The translations under genes were made by a program, and so were the position numbers. Of a DNA stretch of 64,000 bases, positions 11,655 through 21,910 are shown in pieces. Numbering within the stretch: position 1 is the stretch's first letter; every line of letters begins with the position of its first letter. The DNA lies in assembly GCA_029448655.1 (NCBI GenBank), contig JACCLO010000006.1:3410001-3474000 (forward strand), in the 5' to 3' direction. Source of the DNA: Wolfiporia cocos (taxonomy: Eukaryota; Basidiomycota; Agaricomycetes; Polyporales; Phaeolaceae). The notes under the pieces were generated by a model that saw nothing but the letters and a program-made list of their open reading frames with translations, did no database searches and was not told where the DNA came from.

Positions 11655-11803
11655 GCGTAAGGTATGTACATTTTCGTTCCTTGACTATATACCCTGCGCG
11701 CCCCTTTTCCGTAACCAGGTGCGTATTGCACCACCTTCCGGTCTGGGCTCACTCCGCCACCTTCCCTTTTAGGTCTTTCCCCACTGTGGCGACGAGATTA
11801 CAC
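11655..11803 (+). repeat. Direct-strand copy of the approximately 148-bp intron-like repeat
   Basis: Partner of 8580-8728 in inverted orientation; begins at GGTATGTACATT after gcgtaa and ends after CCTTTTAGGTC plus about 30 flanking bases that also match. Confidence 0.65.
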
Positions 11804-12431
11804 CTGTGCGCCGCGCCCGCACCTCCAACAGTACGTATTCTCATAACTTCGAAATATACTCATTCATACAGTTCAGATGCAATACAATTGTGTGAACATG
11901 CGAAAACTGACAGTTTTTCGTAGCAGGGATTGGGGGCAGGGAGTGAGCATGGGTGGAGCATGGATGTGGGTAGATTGGGATATTTCTGGGGTGCATTTGG
12001 GTAGTATAATGTCGATACTTTTGTGTACATTAGGCTACATCTGAATACATATCCTGATGTAGTGAGCTATACTGAGCTACATTGAAGGATATCTCTGGAC
12101 CTTCTTATGCAATCTTGAAGATACATTCAGATATATTTGATGTTTCGAAAGTTATCCGACATACATTTGGATACATCTAGTGTAGATGAGATACATTGTG
12201 TGAGCGTCTACGATGTATCCTAATGTAGTCTATGGTTCGCGTTATATCCAAATGTATCTGATGCATCTGGATACATTTAAATACGTTGGATTCTCGCTGA
12301 GACTGATAAGCCACCTCCAGCACTGATAAGCCGTCTCGCGTTTTGCTGATGCAATTGGGCGTTTATCAGCAGAGCCGTCCCTGTTGCAATACTGCATGAT
12401 GTAGTGGCTGCTGCAGGTCCAAGCAGTCAAC
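11804..12431. other. AT-rich non-coding stretch
   Basis: From about 11,990 to 12,290 the words atacat/atgtat are repeated many times on both strands. The last part (about 12,345-12,431) may be the far end of the split F-box gene, because it directly borders an LTR whose other flank carries that gene; this is inference. Confidence 0.4.
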
Positions 12432-12617
12432 TGTCACACACCAATTCCAAGTCTTTAGGCACAGTATCGACCATTGAGAGCACCCCCAAGGCTGGAGAGG
12501 GACTTCAGTCAATTTTCTTAATCTGCCAACTGCCCTTCGCTTAAGAAATCGCAGTTGCGAGCTAGGTTTGCACACAGATTAATCTGCTAGCTGCGGCAGA
12601 TTAATCTACTGTGACAA

Positions 12618-12712
12618 TAAAATGGTACATTCAGGATTCGAACCAAGGACCTTAGCACAGATGAGAATAACAGCATCGCAGCATAAGCTAGCCAACTGAG
12701 CTACAGTGCAAC
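12618..12712 (-). other. tRNA-like region (pol III A and B boxes), left arm
   Basis: On the minus strand it has TAGCTCAGTTGG (A-box match) and GGTTCGAATCC (B-box match), followed by ATGTACCA. The acceptor and T stems do not pair well and the A-B spacing is longer than in a plain tRNA, so it is a tRNA-derived promoter head rather than a working tRNA gene. Confidence 0.7.
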
Positions 12713-12998
12713 TAGTGTCTGCCCCATTTTAAGCAATATATAGAGTATTTTGTAAACTTCATTTTCACAGCTTTAACATCTTCCATAACATAAATACAAA
12801 TGAATCTGCCTCTAAAGACCTGTGATTCCAGTGTATTCAGCTTAACCATGGTGAGTTGCTCCAGGTCAAGCATGGTAAATCAAGCTACCACTATCATTGA
12901 TTTCTTTATGCTTGTTGTAGCAGTTAGTTGCCTTGATGATTTGCGGAAATTGTGTGTAAAATTTGTGTTATATATATTTTGATTGGTCAAGGGTAACT

Positions 12999-13095
12999 GT
13001 TGCCACTATGGCTCAGTTGGCTAATTACGCTGTGATGCTGATATTCTCATCTGTGCTAAGGTCCTTGGTTCAAATCCTGGATGTACCATTTTGTT
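12999..13095 (+). other. tRNA-like region (pol III A and B boxes), right arm
   Basis: Inverted copy of the left head: TGGCTCAGTTGG and GGTTCAAATCC, then ATGTACCA. The B box has one substitution relative to the left copy. Confidence 0.7.
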
Positions 13096-13865
13096 GTCAC
13101 AGTAGATTAATCTGCTGCAGCTAGCAGATTAATCTGCATGCAAACCTAGCTCACAACTGCAATTTCTTAAGTGAAAGGCAGTTGGCAGATTAAGATAATT
13201 GACTGTAACTCTATGGCTGGAAACCCAATGCCTCGGCTAGACCCAAGCCCTACATACACACCATCACAGGCACTAGCTAACAGCATCACCAGCCACGCCT
13301 AATAACCCTAGTCCCAGACCACATGTCCAGTCCAGTACAAAGCCAATAGCAGTTACGTGACCCCAACCAACTACAATGAGCCCAGTAGCACCTACCCAGA
13401 CCAACCCTCTGCTACCTGGACCACACCTCATCAGGTCATGGCCCTACAGACTCATTGCTAGGACCATGTCCACCCAACCAACCGAACCCTACACCTCCTG
13501 TCTTCACAAACTACAGCCATTACCGGCTACACAGTCATTACTGACCATGGACTCACACCATTACTGGCACAGACTATGTACCATACGGACAATGGCCTAC
13601 AGGAGGCCTAAAACCCCTTAGCACTACACTATGGCCCACAAAAGGCCTTAAACCCCAGTGTACCCACACAATAGCCTATGGAGGCTCTAAACCCAGTAGA
13701 CGGCACCCTGTACGACTAAGAACCCTAGCAGTCACAGCACACCATACAGTCACCGTACTCTGGAACAGCCAGTCAACCAATGGGTACAATGGGCTTGTAC
13801 ACCGGCAGAGCCGACATCGGCCGATGAATCCCTCGTTGCCTGCATGTCCAGTCAGCCCACCAGAT

Positions 13866-14127
13866 CCTTGTAGCTGGAACATGGGGTGGGCCGATGGGGG
13901 GTCGTGGTGCCCATGTTGCCGCAACCCCCAGTTGGCCCACCAAGCAAATGTTCATGTACCTGGAACATGGGGTGGGCCGATGGGGGGTTGCGGTGCCCAT
14001 GTTTTTGTGAGCCCCAGTTGGCCCACCAACCAAAAATCTATGTACCTGGAACATGGGGTGGGCTGATGGGGGGTCATGGTGCCCATGTTGCTGTGAGCCC
14101 CAGTCAGCCCACCAACCAAAATCTGAT
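13866..14127 (+). repeat. 86-bp tandem repeat, left arm (three units)
   Basis: The marker ctggaacatggggtgggc begins at 13,874, 13,960 and 14,046, giving a constant 86-bp period. Confidence 0.9.
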
Positions 14128-14744
14128 GGTAACTTCAGTAGATTAGCTGTGACATTACATATTGAATGACACATGCTAAGCATTTGTTTGTATAGCACAG
14201 AATAAAATAGAAGCATTCCTAGTCAATACCCTCACAGTAGGGATCACGAAATAGGCGCCCATAGCTCGCGGTAAGCTTGCAGTTAGCTCACAAAAACATC
14301 AGTAGCACATGTTAGGGCTTGCAATGGGCACATGCCACAACCCTTTCCACAAGCATAATTATAAGCCAGTTGTCAATTTGGATTGCCATGTTGTGTATGA
14401 GATGCCACAAGCCTCACAACACTTATTGAAGGCTTAGTGCTAGTTATGGGCCCTTACTGTGACCCTTACCACAAGACATGTACCATCACCGTGACCCTTG
14501 CTGTGACCCTTACCGTGACCCTTACCGCGACCAATGGGCGCTTATTCGTGACCCTTATCACGAGCATAATTGTAAAACAATTGTCCATTTTGATTTCTAT
14601 GCTATGTACAAGCCACCCTAAGCCTTTCAATGAGCTATAGATGCTTATTGAAAGCTTGGTGCAATCTATGTGCCCTTTACTGTGACTATGACTGCAAGAT
14701 ATGCATGCTTACCATGATCCTTATTGCGACCCTTACCACAAGCT

Positions 14745-15720
14745 ATGGGACCGTGACCTCCCATTGGCCCACCCCATGTTCCAGGTACATAGATTTTTGG
14801 TTGGTGGGCTGACTGGGGCTCATGGCAACATGGGCACCGTGACCCCCTGTTGGCTCACCCAGTGTTCCAGGTATGTAGACTTTTGGTTGGTGGGCCGACT
14901 GGGGCTCACGAGAACATGGGCACCACGACCCCACATTGGCCCACCCCATGTTCCAGGTACATGAACATTTGCTTGGTGGGCCAACCGGGGGTTGCAGCAA
15001 CATGGGCACCGTGACCCCCTGTCTGTCCACCCCATGTTCCAGGTTGTCACAGTTTTCTAGGCATTTACCTAATTTTTCCTGGATTTACTCCATTTTAATC
15101 CGAATTTCTACAGCTTTTCCCAAGATTCAATGTAGTTAGTAAACCTAACCACAATACCATCACTCTTCTCGAAATCACTCGAAGATTCTAGAGAATGAGT
15201 CATACCTGATTTGTCAGCGGCCCGGTCTACTTAATAGAGGCACCCTGACTCATAACCAACGTGACCGCTTACAAAGGTCCTTCTATACGTTTCTATAACG
15301 TTCCAAGCAAGCGCACAGCATTACCGCTCGTGTGCACAGACCCCATAGCATTAGGGCAGGCAGTTCTTAGGTAGTGCCCTATATGTATATATACTGAAAC
15401 GTCTAAGGCCTAAGTCCTTAGAACTATCAATCTGTTACACGACACTTTAGCCAATAACTACTGCTTCACTTGACCACTCGCCTCAACAACCTTGCCTAAC
15501 TTCCCAAGAAGATATTCGAGTGAGTCTTGTGTCACAGGTATGTAGATTTTTGGTTGGTGGGCCGGCTGGGGCTCACGGAAACATGGGCACCGCGACCCCC
15601 TGTCGGCCCACCCAGTGTTCCAGGTACATGGAAATTTGGCTGGTGGGCCGACTGGGGCTCATGGAAACATGGGCACTGTGACCCCTCATCAGCCCACCCC
15701 CATGTTCCAGCTACAAGGGT
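14745..15720 (-). repeat. 86-bp tandem repeat, right arm (about six units, interrupted)
   Basis: The same unit on the opposite strand, recognised by ccccatgttccaggtac and tggttggtgggc. The array is split between the fourth and fifth units by the solo LTR at 15,045-15,534. Confidence 0.88.
15045..15534 (+). mobile_element. Solo LTR (490 bp)
   Basis: Starts TGTCACAG, ends TTGTGTCA, flanked by caggt (15,040-15,044 and 15,535-15,539). Removing it restores the 86-bp unit. A TATA-like run (atatgtatatatac, about 15,382) is present. No internal region. Confidence 0.88.
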
Positions 15721-16365
15721 CTGGTGGGCTGACTGTATGTGCAGGCAACGAGGGATTCGTCGGCTGACGTCGGCTCTACTGGTGTACAAGCCCATTGTAC
15801 CCATCGGTTGACCGGCTGTTCCAGGTACGGTGACTGAATGGGCTCGTCACAGGAAGCACCCCACCAATCACAGCTGATCACACTTGATCGCTCTACAGTC
15901 CATGCTCTCGGTAGACACCACTCCTCAGTACCAGCACGTGGGAACCTGGACCGCCACGTGCCACTCCTCAGTACCAGTACTTGGGAACCTAGACCACAGA
16001 CACCCCAATCACGGACATAGAACCCCACCATTACCAGTGAACCCCCAATCAACAAGAACCACCGACTCGGGCCTGATCCGCTACGTCGCTATGGACATCA
16101 ATGCTCCGATGCCATTACCAGCTTAGTCACTCCACACCTACGGGCAACGTAGCTTAGACCAATTACACTGCACCTACTGCCTGTACCAGCCATACAGCAT
16201 AACATGTACAAATAGGTAGAGTCTATATAATAGCTGGACAGTCTTGAGCGAACCTCAGACTTGTCTTGGCCTCTTCAACCTTAGATGCCCTGGACCAGGA
16301 AGGTGCCTTTGAGCGAGCCCCCTTCCCCCGGGTGTGTGTCTTAGGTTGTAGCGTGTGTCATCAAC

Positions 16366-16494
16366 TACTTTCGCGAGAAGCGGCAATGTCTGCTGGATGT
16401 CTCCAGTTTGGCTCTGGGTTGTAGCGCACAAAGTTCATATGGCCATACCAAGTATTCCAAAGTCAACGACTTATTTGGTGGAGGATACCATCGT
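16366..16494 (-). pseudogene. Downstream fragment of the split F-box gene
   Basis: These bases lie between the large solo LTR (ending 16,360 plus its tcaac duplication) and the LTR element starting at 16,500 (ctgct duplication). Read on the minus strand and placed after the F-box fragment that ends at 31,193, they continue an open frame with a leucine-rich stretch (KSLTLEYLVW). This supports one ancestral gene broken by two insertions. Confidence 0.5.
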
Positions 16495-16499
16495 CTGCT

Positions 16500-16662
16500 T
16501 GTCATGGGCAAAATCGCCATTACCGGCAGCTAGGATATATACGTATAAATGCTACGCTAATATAGAGGGGGTAGAGCGCTATGTTCAGACTTCATTCTGA
16601 ACTTGGCGTTCTTCCACCCGCCTCACCCCAGTTAGCTCTGAGGGCCCAGGGTGGTCTTGTCA
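16500..16662 (+). repeat. 5' LTR of the non-coding LTR element
   Basis: 163 bp, TGTCATGGGC...GTCTTGTCA. It contains a TATA-like run near 16,540-16,565 and ATTCTGAACTT at 16,594-16,604. Confidence 0.85.
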
Positions 16663-16663
16663 T

Positions 16664-16674
16664 AAGTTCAGAAT
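16664..16674 (+). promoter_or_regulatory. Putative self-priming primer-binding site
   Basis: AAGTTCAGAAT, one base inside the 5' LTR, is the exact complement of ATTCTGAACTT in the same LTR (16,594-16,604). In Tf1/sushi-type elements the first 11 nt of the mRNA prime reverse transcription by pairing with such a site. Confidence 0.65.
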
Positions 16675-17228
16675 CCACTACCATCCGGGCTGCTGGTCTA
16701 AGCCCGAGGCTACTGCGGAGATAAGCTCCCATGTTACCTTCTTGCACAACAGGGATATGACGCCAACACGGCACCCTCGTCGCGACGACCTATGGTGGTA
16801 GACTCCCGCCTATGGCACAACAGTGTTTCCCTTGATGCACAAGGCAGCTCGTTGGACGAGCAACAGCGGAAGACTCCCGCTTACAGAAACACAACAGCGC
16901 ACCCAACACACAACCCCGGGCAGTACCCACTTACATCAAACAGAATAACACTGATAAAAACCCACTATACACCACAGATGCACCGGTCAGACGTGATCAG
17001 CATCACAACACGCCGGTTGCACCGCGACCAACACACACTATGCTGACGTCGCCTCACCACGCGTCAATACACTGGAACCCCACTCCCTGCTTAGTCAGTG
17101 AAGGGAGCGCACCAACGCGACCCGCCCTCACAGGCCCCGGGCACACCCACACACTGTTGGAAGTCGACGTGCTCAGCACGCGATGGTGCAATCGGAGTCG
17201 CACATTGGTCGGAGTCAATAGGCAGAAA
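16675..17228. other. Internal region of the non-coding LTR element
   Basis: No credible reading frame, RNA gene or further repeat is seen. Confidence 0.5.
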
Positions 17229-17940
17229 TTGTTACGGATATTTCGATTTTTCGAACACTGACAGAACTCACCATAGGAAGAATACGATACAGGGACTTGT
17301 TGCGCAACCAACCCCCTGGCTATTCGTGACTCTACTGGGCTAACCCCAGTTGTACTAGCAGATAGGGCGTGTTTCGACTCTGACAGATCCAACTCTGTCC
17401 TCGTTTCATCTTTATCATTTATTAGCTGACAGATGGCGTTCAACCGCCATCATCATTCCTACCTATCGTTTCAGATATATCACTACATACTTATCAAACG
17501 TCTGGTACTATAGCGTAGATAGTAGCGGTGACATCTGGGACGGACTGAACCCCTAAAAACTAGCGTAGTATAAAAGCTCATGTACTTATTGTCGAAGCTC
17601 TCCAGCTCGACCTTGTTGTACAAACAAGAAGTCTTATACTCGTTCTCAAACGTAGGAAACTACGCTCAGTATTTCTCGCTCGAGCAACCGAACAACTAAG
17701 TTCTCGAAGTGCACATTGACTTCTCGAACTTAGGCGAGTCTTATATTCTACTTGACTCGCACCCAAGCAGATTATATCCTCTAACGTGTATTGGATATTA
17801 ACCGATCTCCTAAGGATTTCACTTAGGACCTGAAGGCATCTCATGAGTATTTGCCTTGCATACGGCGACGTGCCTACGTGCAGAAGAACGATCTATATTT
17901 GCGATTCGAATATACAAACGGGTATTCGACCCGTAACAGA
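17229..17940 (+). repeat. Block shared with the 3' region of the gypsy element
   Basis: Matches the reverse complement of about 22,930-23,640, from ttgttacgg to ttcgacccgtaacag, with moderate divergence. The orientation agrees with both elements being read 5' to 3'. Confidence 0.8.
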
Positions 17941-19333
17941 AATGGCAGGCGCAGCGGGAGTCGGGGGGCTGATAATTGGGGCAGTACGGGCAGATGAGTC
18001 ACCGTTAGTATAAAATGGGACAGATTGTATGTACCTACACTATGCGTTTGTAACCCATCCAGACGAAGTCCCTGGAGTCCGAAAGGGAGCACGTAGCCTC
18101 ACGAGCGGGCACCTTCCCATGAATTTCGACACACACCGCCCACCTTTGCTGCAAAGCATCGACGGTGTGCGTCTCACTACAACATAAGCAAGACAACACA
18201 CTGCCACCAGCACGGAATGCTACGCTGCCACCAGCGCGGAACGCTATGCCGCCACCAGCGCAGAATGCCGACGCTGCTATGCGCAGACTCACAACACCGA
18301 AAGGCATACACACGAGATGGGGTGGTGCACCCACTGCACTTATGCAAGAGGCCTTGGGCCGTACATTTACACACACCCACGAACCGTCTCACAAACACCA
18401 CACTGGCCACGTACAAGGCCACTTACAACGTGACAAGCCTGGCCCGTTACAACAATGCGGCGACAGTGAAGACAACACTGGATGGGGGTACATCCACACC
18501 AACAGTTCACCACCCCAGGGGGGGACATAACCTACACAAAAATACACAAAAAATTGAAACCCACCCACCACCCCAGTCAAAACACCATCCCAGGAGCATC
18601 CTGGTCCATCAAGGACGACGTAACGGGCTGGGGGTAGGGTTGGAGGAATGAACTGATGACCCAAGACGAGCAAAGCCTGAGAGACAAGGGCATAGCATGA
18701 CGACGACCAAGGGAAGCCCGAGGAGGGAAGCCCAAGGTACGACGACAAAGAAGGGGACCGACCGAGGAGGTCGGACCGAGGATGAATGATGATGTGTACC
18801 AAGCGAGGAGCTCACGCGTAGACCCACTGACAAGGAAGGCTGATGATGACGACTTTTTTTCCCACCCTACCACCCCCGTCAACTCACCTCTCACTGCGCA
18901 GACGCATCACTAGAGATGGGGGTGCATAATACAAAAATCATATATTACAGGTAATCTACAGGCAGCGAAGAAACCCCTTACGACCTACAGTGGCGAACAC
19001 AGAAGTCACAACACGAGACCAACCCTCACAGGGACCTCATCGGTCACTAATGCACCCAACCCTACGAGGGGCCCAAGGCGGTAGATTCCCGCTACAACCC
19101 TACAATGACAGCAACTCCCCCCACCTTACAACCTCTCGCGGTGGTAGTTTCCCACCGCAATGACTCTTCTACAGGCCGGCAGTAGTCCCCCCCCGTCTTA
19201 CAACATTTGTTTTACAGGTTTTGACAGATCACACTTACACCGGCAGTACAGCCCCACCTACACACATACAAAAACACAAGAAAATATAGGATAAGAATTT
19301 GGCATCGAGACGACACACTAGAGATGGGGGTGA
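17941..19333. other. Internal region of the non-coding LTR element, 3' part
   Basis: No gene is supported. The word agagatgggggtg occurs at about 18,912 and again just before the 3' LTR (about 19,320), possibly duplicated polypurine tracts. A CA-rich and purine-rich composition produces several chance ORFs at 18,165-18,900. Confidence 0.45.
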
Positions 19334-19490
19334 TGTCACGGGCAAAATTGCCATTACCGGCGGCTAGGATATATATGTATAAATGCTACGCTAATATATA
19401 GGGGGTAGAGCGCTATGTTCAGACTTCATTTTGAACTTGGCATTCTTCCGCCCGCCTCACCCCAGTTAGCTCTGAGGGCCCAGGGTGGTC
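19334..19490 (+). repeat. 3' LTR of the non-coding LTR element (main part)
   Basis: Same sequence as 16,500-16,656 with a few substitutions. Its last six bases (ttgtca) are displaced to 31,182-31,187 by the TIR element. Confidence 0.85.
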
Positions 19491-20351
19491 ATCAGGAAAA
19501 ATTGAGTTTGCTAGTTTAGAGAAATTAGAAGCTAATTAGGTCTTCACTTTCCTAGCTTGAGTCTAATTTATATAAAAGTGGTCCATTCTCTTAATTCTAC
19601 ACTAACCATACCCTAATTCCATCTAATTGTCTTTCTAATCATCGGCCAGCAACATTGCTGAGCGCTAATTGCGGTGACGTTACCAAGTCACAGAGCAACT
19701 CCAGTGCTTTGTCCCTTGTTCCTTGACTACAGACTGACTGCCTCGATGCCCGATGTGGAACATGTCCTTGCACAGCGTCGATGGTGGTGATGATGACAGC
19801 ATATTCAGTGTCATCACCACCGCTGCCGCCATCATTAGGTGAGTGCAGCAGCCACGAAACTCCTCTATCCAGACAGAGTCTGTCGACATATGCACCGCCT
19901 CATTCTCTGACCCTCTGACTGTCCCCGCCAGCCGACGATCATGGACAGAAGGCTGCAGAGCATAGGCATGGAGCGGGGGCAGGCTAAAGGGCAGGTAACA
20001 AGCACAGAGGGCAGTGGTGAGAGCGGTGAGCACAGAGGATGTTGAGTGGTGAGTGCAGACATTGAGAGAAGACCACCTAACAACGGTGACGGTGACGGTG
20101 GTGGTGCAGATGCATGTCATTGTGCTCACATCGGTGCCATGCAGGCAGCCCATCACCGGCAGTGTGTGTGTCCAAGTGGCATCATGCCTCCACAACCATC
20201 TCGCTCTTTGAGGGCTCACCCACTTACAAGCAGCACCAAAAGAAGGTAAACAAAGTCCTACGCCGGAGTCCGAACAGTTTGGCCCAGTACCTGCCCGAGT
20301 CGACCTACATGGACGATGGGTGCTACATTGCAAAACCGTACACTATGCTAC

Positions 20352-21471
20352 TGACACACGCTACTATGTACCTAAGACACACACCCGGGGGAAGGGGGCT
20401 CGCTCAAAGGGGGCTCGCTCAAAGGGGGCTCGCTCAAAGGGGGCTCGCTCAAAGGCGCCTTCCTGGTCCGGGGCATCTAAGGCAGAAGAGGCCAAGACAC
20501 ATCTGAGGTTCGCTCAAGACTGTCTGGCTATTATATAGTCCTACTACTGTGTGCACATGTTATGGCACGGCCTGTAGGGCGTCAGCGCTGAGGTAAGCTA
20601 CATGCTACATGGTGGCCAGTAAGGGCATCGGGGCGTGAGCGCTGGTACGGCTAGGGGAGCGCTGGATGTCTATGGCAACATAGCGGGTTAGGCCCGATCT
20701 GTGGTTCTCATCAATCGAGGGTTCACCGGTAATGGTGGGATTCTATGTCCGTGATTGGGGCGTCTGCTGTCCAGGTTCCCAAGGACTGGTACTGAGGGGA
20801 AGGCACGTGGCGGCCCAGGTTCCCACGTGCTGGTACTGAAGGATGACGTCTGCCGAGAGCATGGACTGGCCAGTACGGGCCGTGCATGACGTAGGGTGAT
20901 CGAGCGTGATCAGCTGTGATTGGTACGTAAAGTCCTGTGACTGCTAGGGTTCTCAGTTGTACAGGTGCTGCCCGAGGTCAGTGTTCCTCGTAGACTAGGG
21001 CAGCTGGAGTTTGAGGCCTTCCATGGGCCTTTGTCCATATAGTACATAGTCCATGCCAGTAATGGCGTGAGTCCTTGGTCGGTAATGACCAGATAGCCAG
21101 TAATGGTGGTGGTCCGTGGAGATGGGAGGCATAGGGTTCAGTTGGTTGGGTGGACAGGGTCCTAACCGTGAGTCTGGATAGTCGTGACCTGATGAGGTGT
21201 GGTCCAGGTAGCATGGGTTGGTCTGGTTAGGTGCTACTGGGCTCATCGTGGTTGGTTGGGGTCACGTGACTGTTGGTGGCTTTATGTAGGACTGGACATA
21301 GGGTCTGGGACTAGGGTTCTTAGGCAGGGCTGGTGATGCTGTTAGCTAGGGCCTGTAGTGGTACATATGTAGGGCTTGGATCTAGCTGAGGCGTTGGGTT
21401 TCCAGCCTCAGGGGTGCTCTCGATGATCGGAAAAGGTACTGTGCCTATAAGCTTGAAATTGGCGTGTGACA
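20352..21471 (-). mobile_element. Solo LTR (1,120 bp), same family as 12,432-16,360
   Basis: Plus-strand ends TGACACAC...GTGTGACA; duplication gctac at 20,347-20,351 and 21,472-21,476. Its reverse complement aligns along its length with the LTR at 12,432-16,360 once the two nested elements there are removed. This supplies the empty-site sequence for both. Confidence 0.9.
20394..20453 (+). repeat. 15-bp minisatellite inside the solo LTR (four units)
   Basis: Unit gggggctcgctcaaa starts at 20,394, 20,409, 20,424 and 20,439. The sister LTR has a single unit (about 16,312-16,325). Confidence 0.9.
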
Positions 21472-21910
21472 GCTACATGGTATGTTCCATCATGAGGTGC
21501 ATGATTCGTTCACGGTGGGGGGCGTAGTCAAGCGACTCTGCCCTGTAGCCTACTCCACACTCTCCCACATGCCGTGCACACCCTGCCGATGCTCCCGGCT
21601 GTGGTCGATAGAGACTCAGGCTGTGTGATGGACAGAGAGAATGCAGCCACAGCTGTAGCGAGCTGTGTGTCCGCAGCCGCCGACAAACATTGAGATCGTA
21701 CCGCTTCAACGTTTCGCATAGTGTGTAGTGATATAGCATCAATATATTTCTATCAAATGTGTATGCTGTGAATGAAAGGCTGCAAGCACAACCACTGTCG
21801 AATCGAGATGTAATTGAGTCTAATCCACTTCTAATCCAGCCCTAATTGAGCCAGATTACAGATAATCATGAACGATCAGGATCTAGCTTAATTAAGTTAT
21901 AGAGGGGGGG

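Larger units (their letters stand above)
12497..13214. mobile_element. 718-bp long-TIR element with a tRNA-like head in each arm
   Basis: Inserted into the LTR with duplication of ggctgga (12,490-12,496 and 13,215-13,221); the uninterrupted LTR at 20,352-21,471 has one ggctgga. The arms (about 12,506-12,712 and 12,999-13,205) are imperfect inverted copies of about 207 bp, separated by about 286 bp. The inverted homology begins at CAGTCAATT, nine bases inside the duplication on both sides. Each arm has a tRNA-derived region near the centre. No protein is encoded. It could be a foldback/MITE-like element, or two SINEs in head-to-head orientation; the single flanking duplication favours one unit. 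Confidence 0.8.
13738..15845. mobile_element. Long-TIR (foldback-like) element with 86-bp satellites in its arms
   Basis: Inserted in the same LTR with duplication of gtcacag (13,731-13,737 and 15,846-15,852). The outer arms share an inverted stretch of over 110 bp starting at CAGTCACCGTAC, nine bases inside the duplication at each end. Inside, each arm continues into tandem 86-bp units: three on the left and about six on the right. The middle (about 14,128-14,744) is a spacer with short runs of gtgacccttacc. A solo LTR (15,045-15,534) interrupts the right array. No protein is encoded. Confidence 0.85.
12432..16360 (+). mobile_element. Solo LTR inflated by two nested elements
   Basis: Starts TGTCACAC, ends GTGTGTCA, and is flanked by the 5-bp duplication tcaac (12,427-12,431 and 16,361-16,365). 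After removal of two insertions (12,497-13,214 and 13,738-15,845) its sequence aligns along its length with the solo LTR at 20,352-21,471 read on the other strand. It has a TATA-like box (tctatataatag, about 16,225) followed by a leader, as expected of an LTR promoter. No internal retroelement region is attached, so it is a recombination-derived solo LTR. Confidence 0.9.

Noticed and set aside
10551..12330. Insertion bounded by the shared word cctccagcactgata
   Set aside because: The word occurs near 10,550 and 12,309, but the surrounding sequence shows no inverted or LTR-like ends, so I cannot call an element.
13866..15720. CRISPR-like array
   Set aside because: The 86-bp units are contiguous tandem repeats without unique spacers, in a eukaryotic mobile element.
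18165..18900. Overlapping ORFs of 70-145 codons on both strands
   Set aside because: All lie in the simple-composition internal part of the non-coding LTR element and have no domain.
19680..20333. 217-codon minus-strand ORF as a transposase
   Set aside because: Composition is Cys/His/Thr-rich without catalytic motifs or recognisable domains; probably chance.
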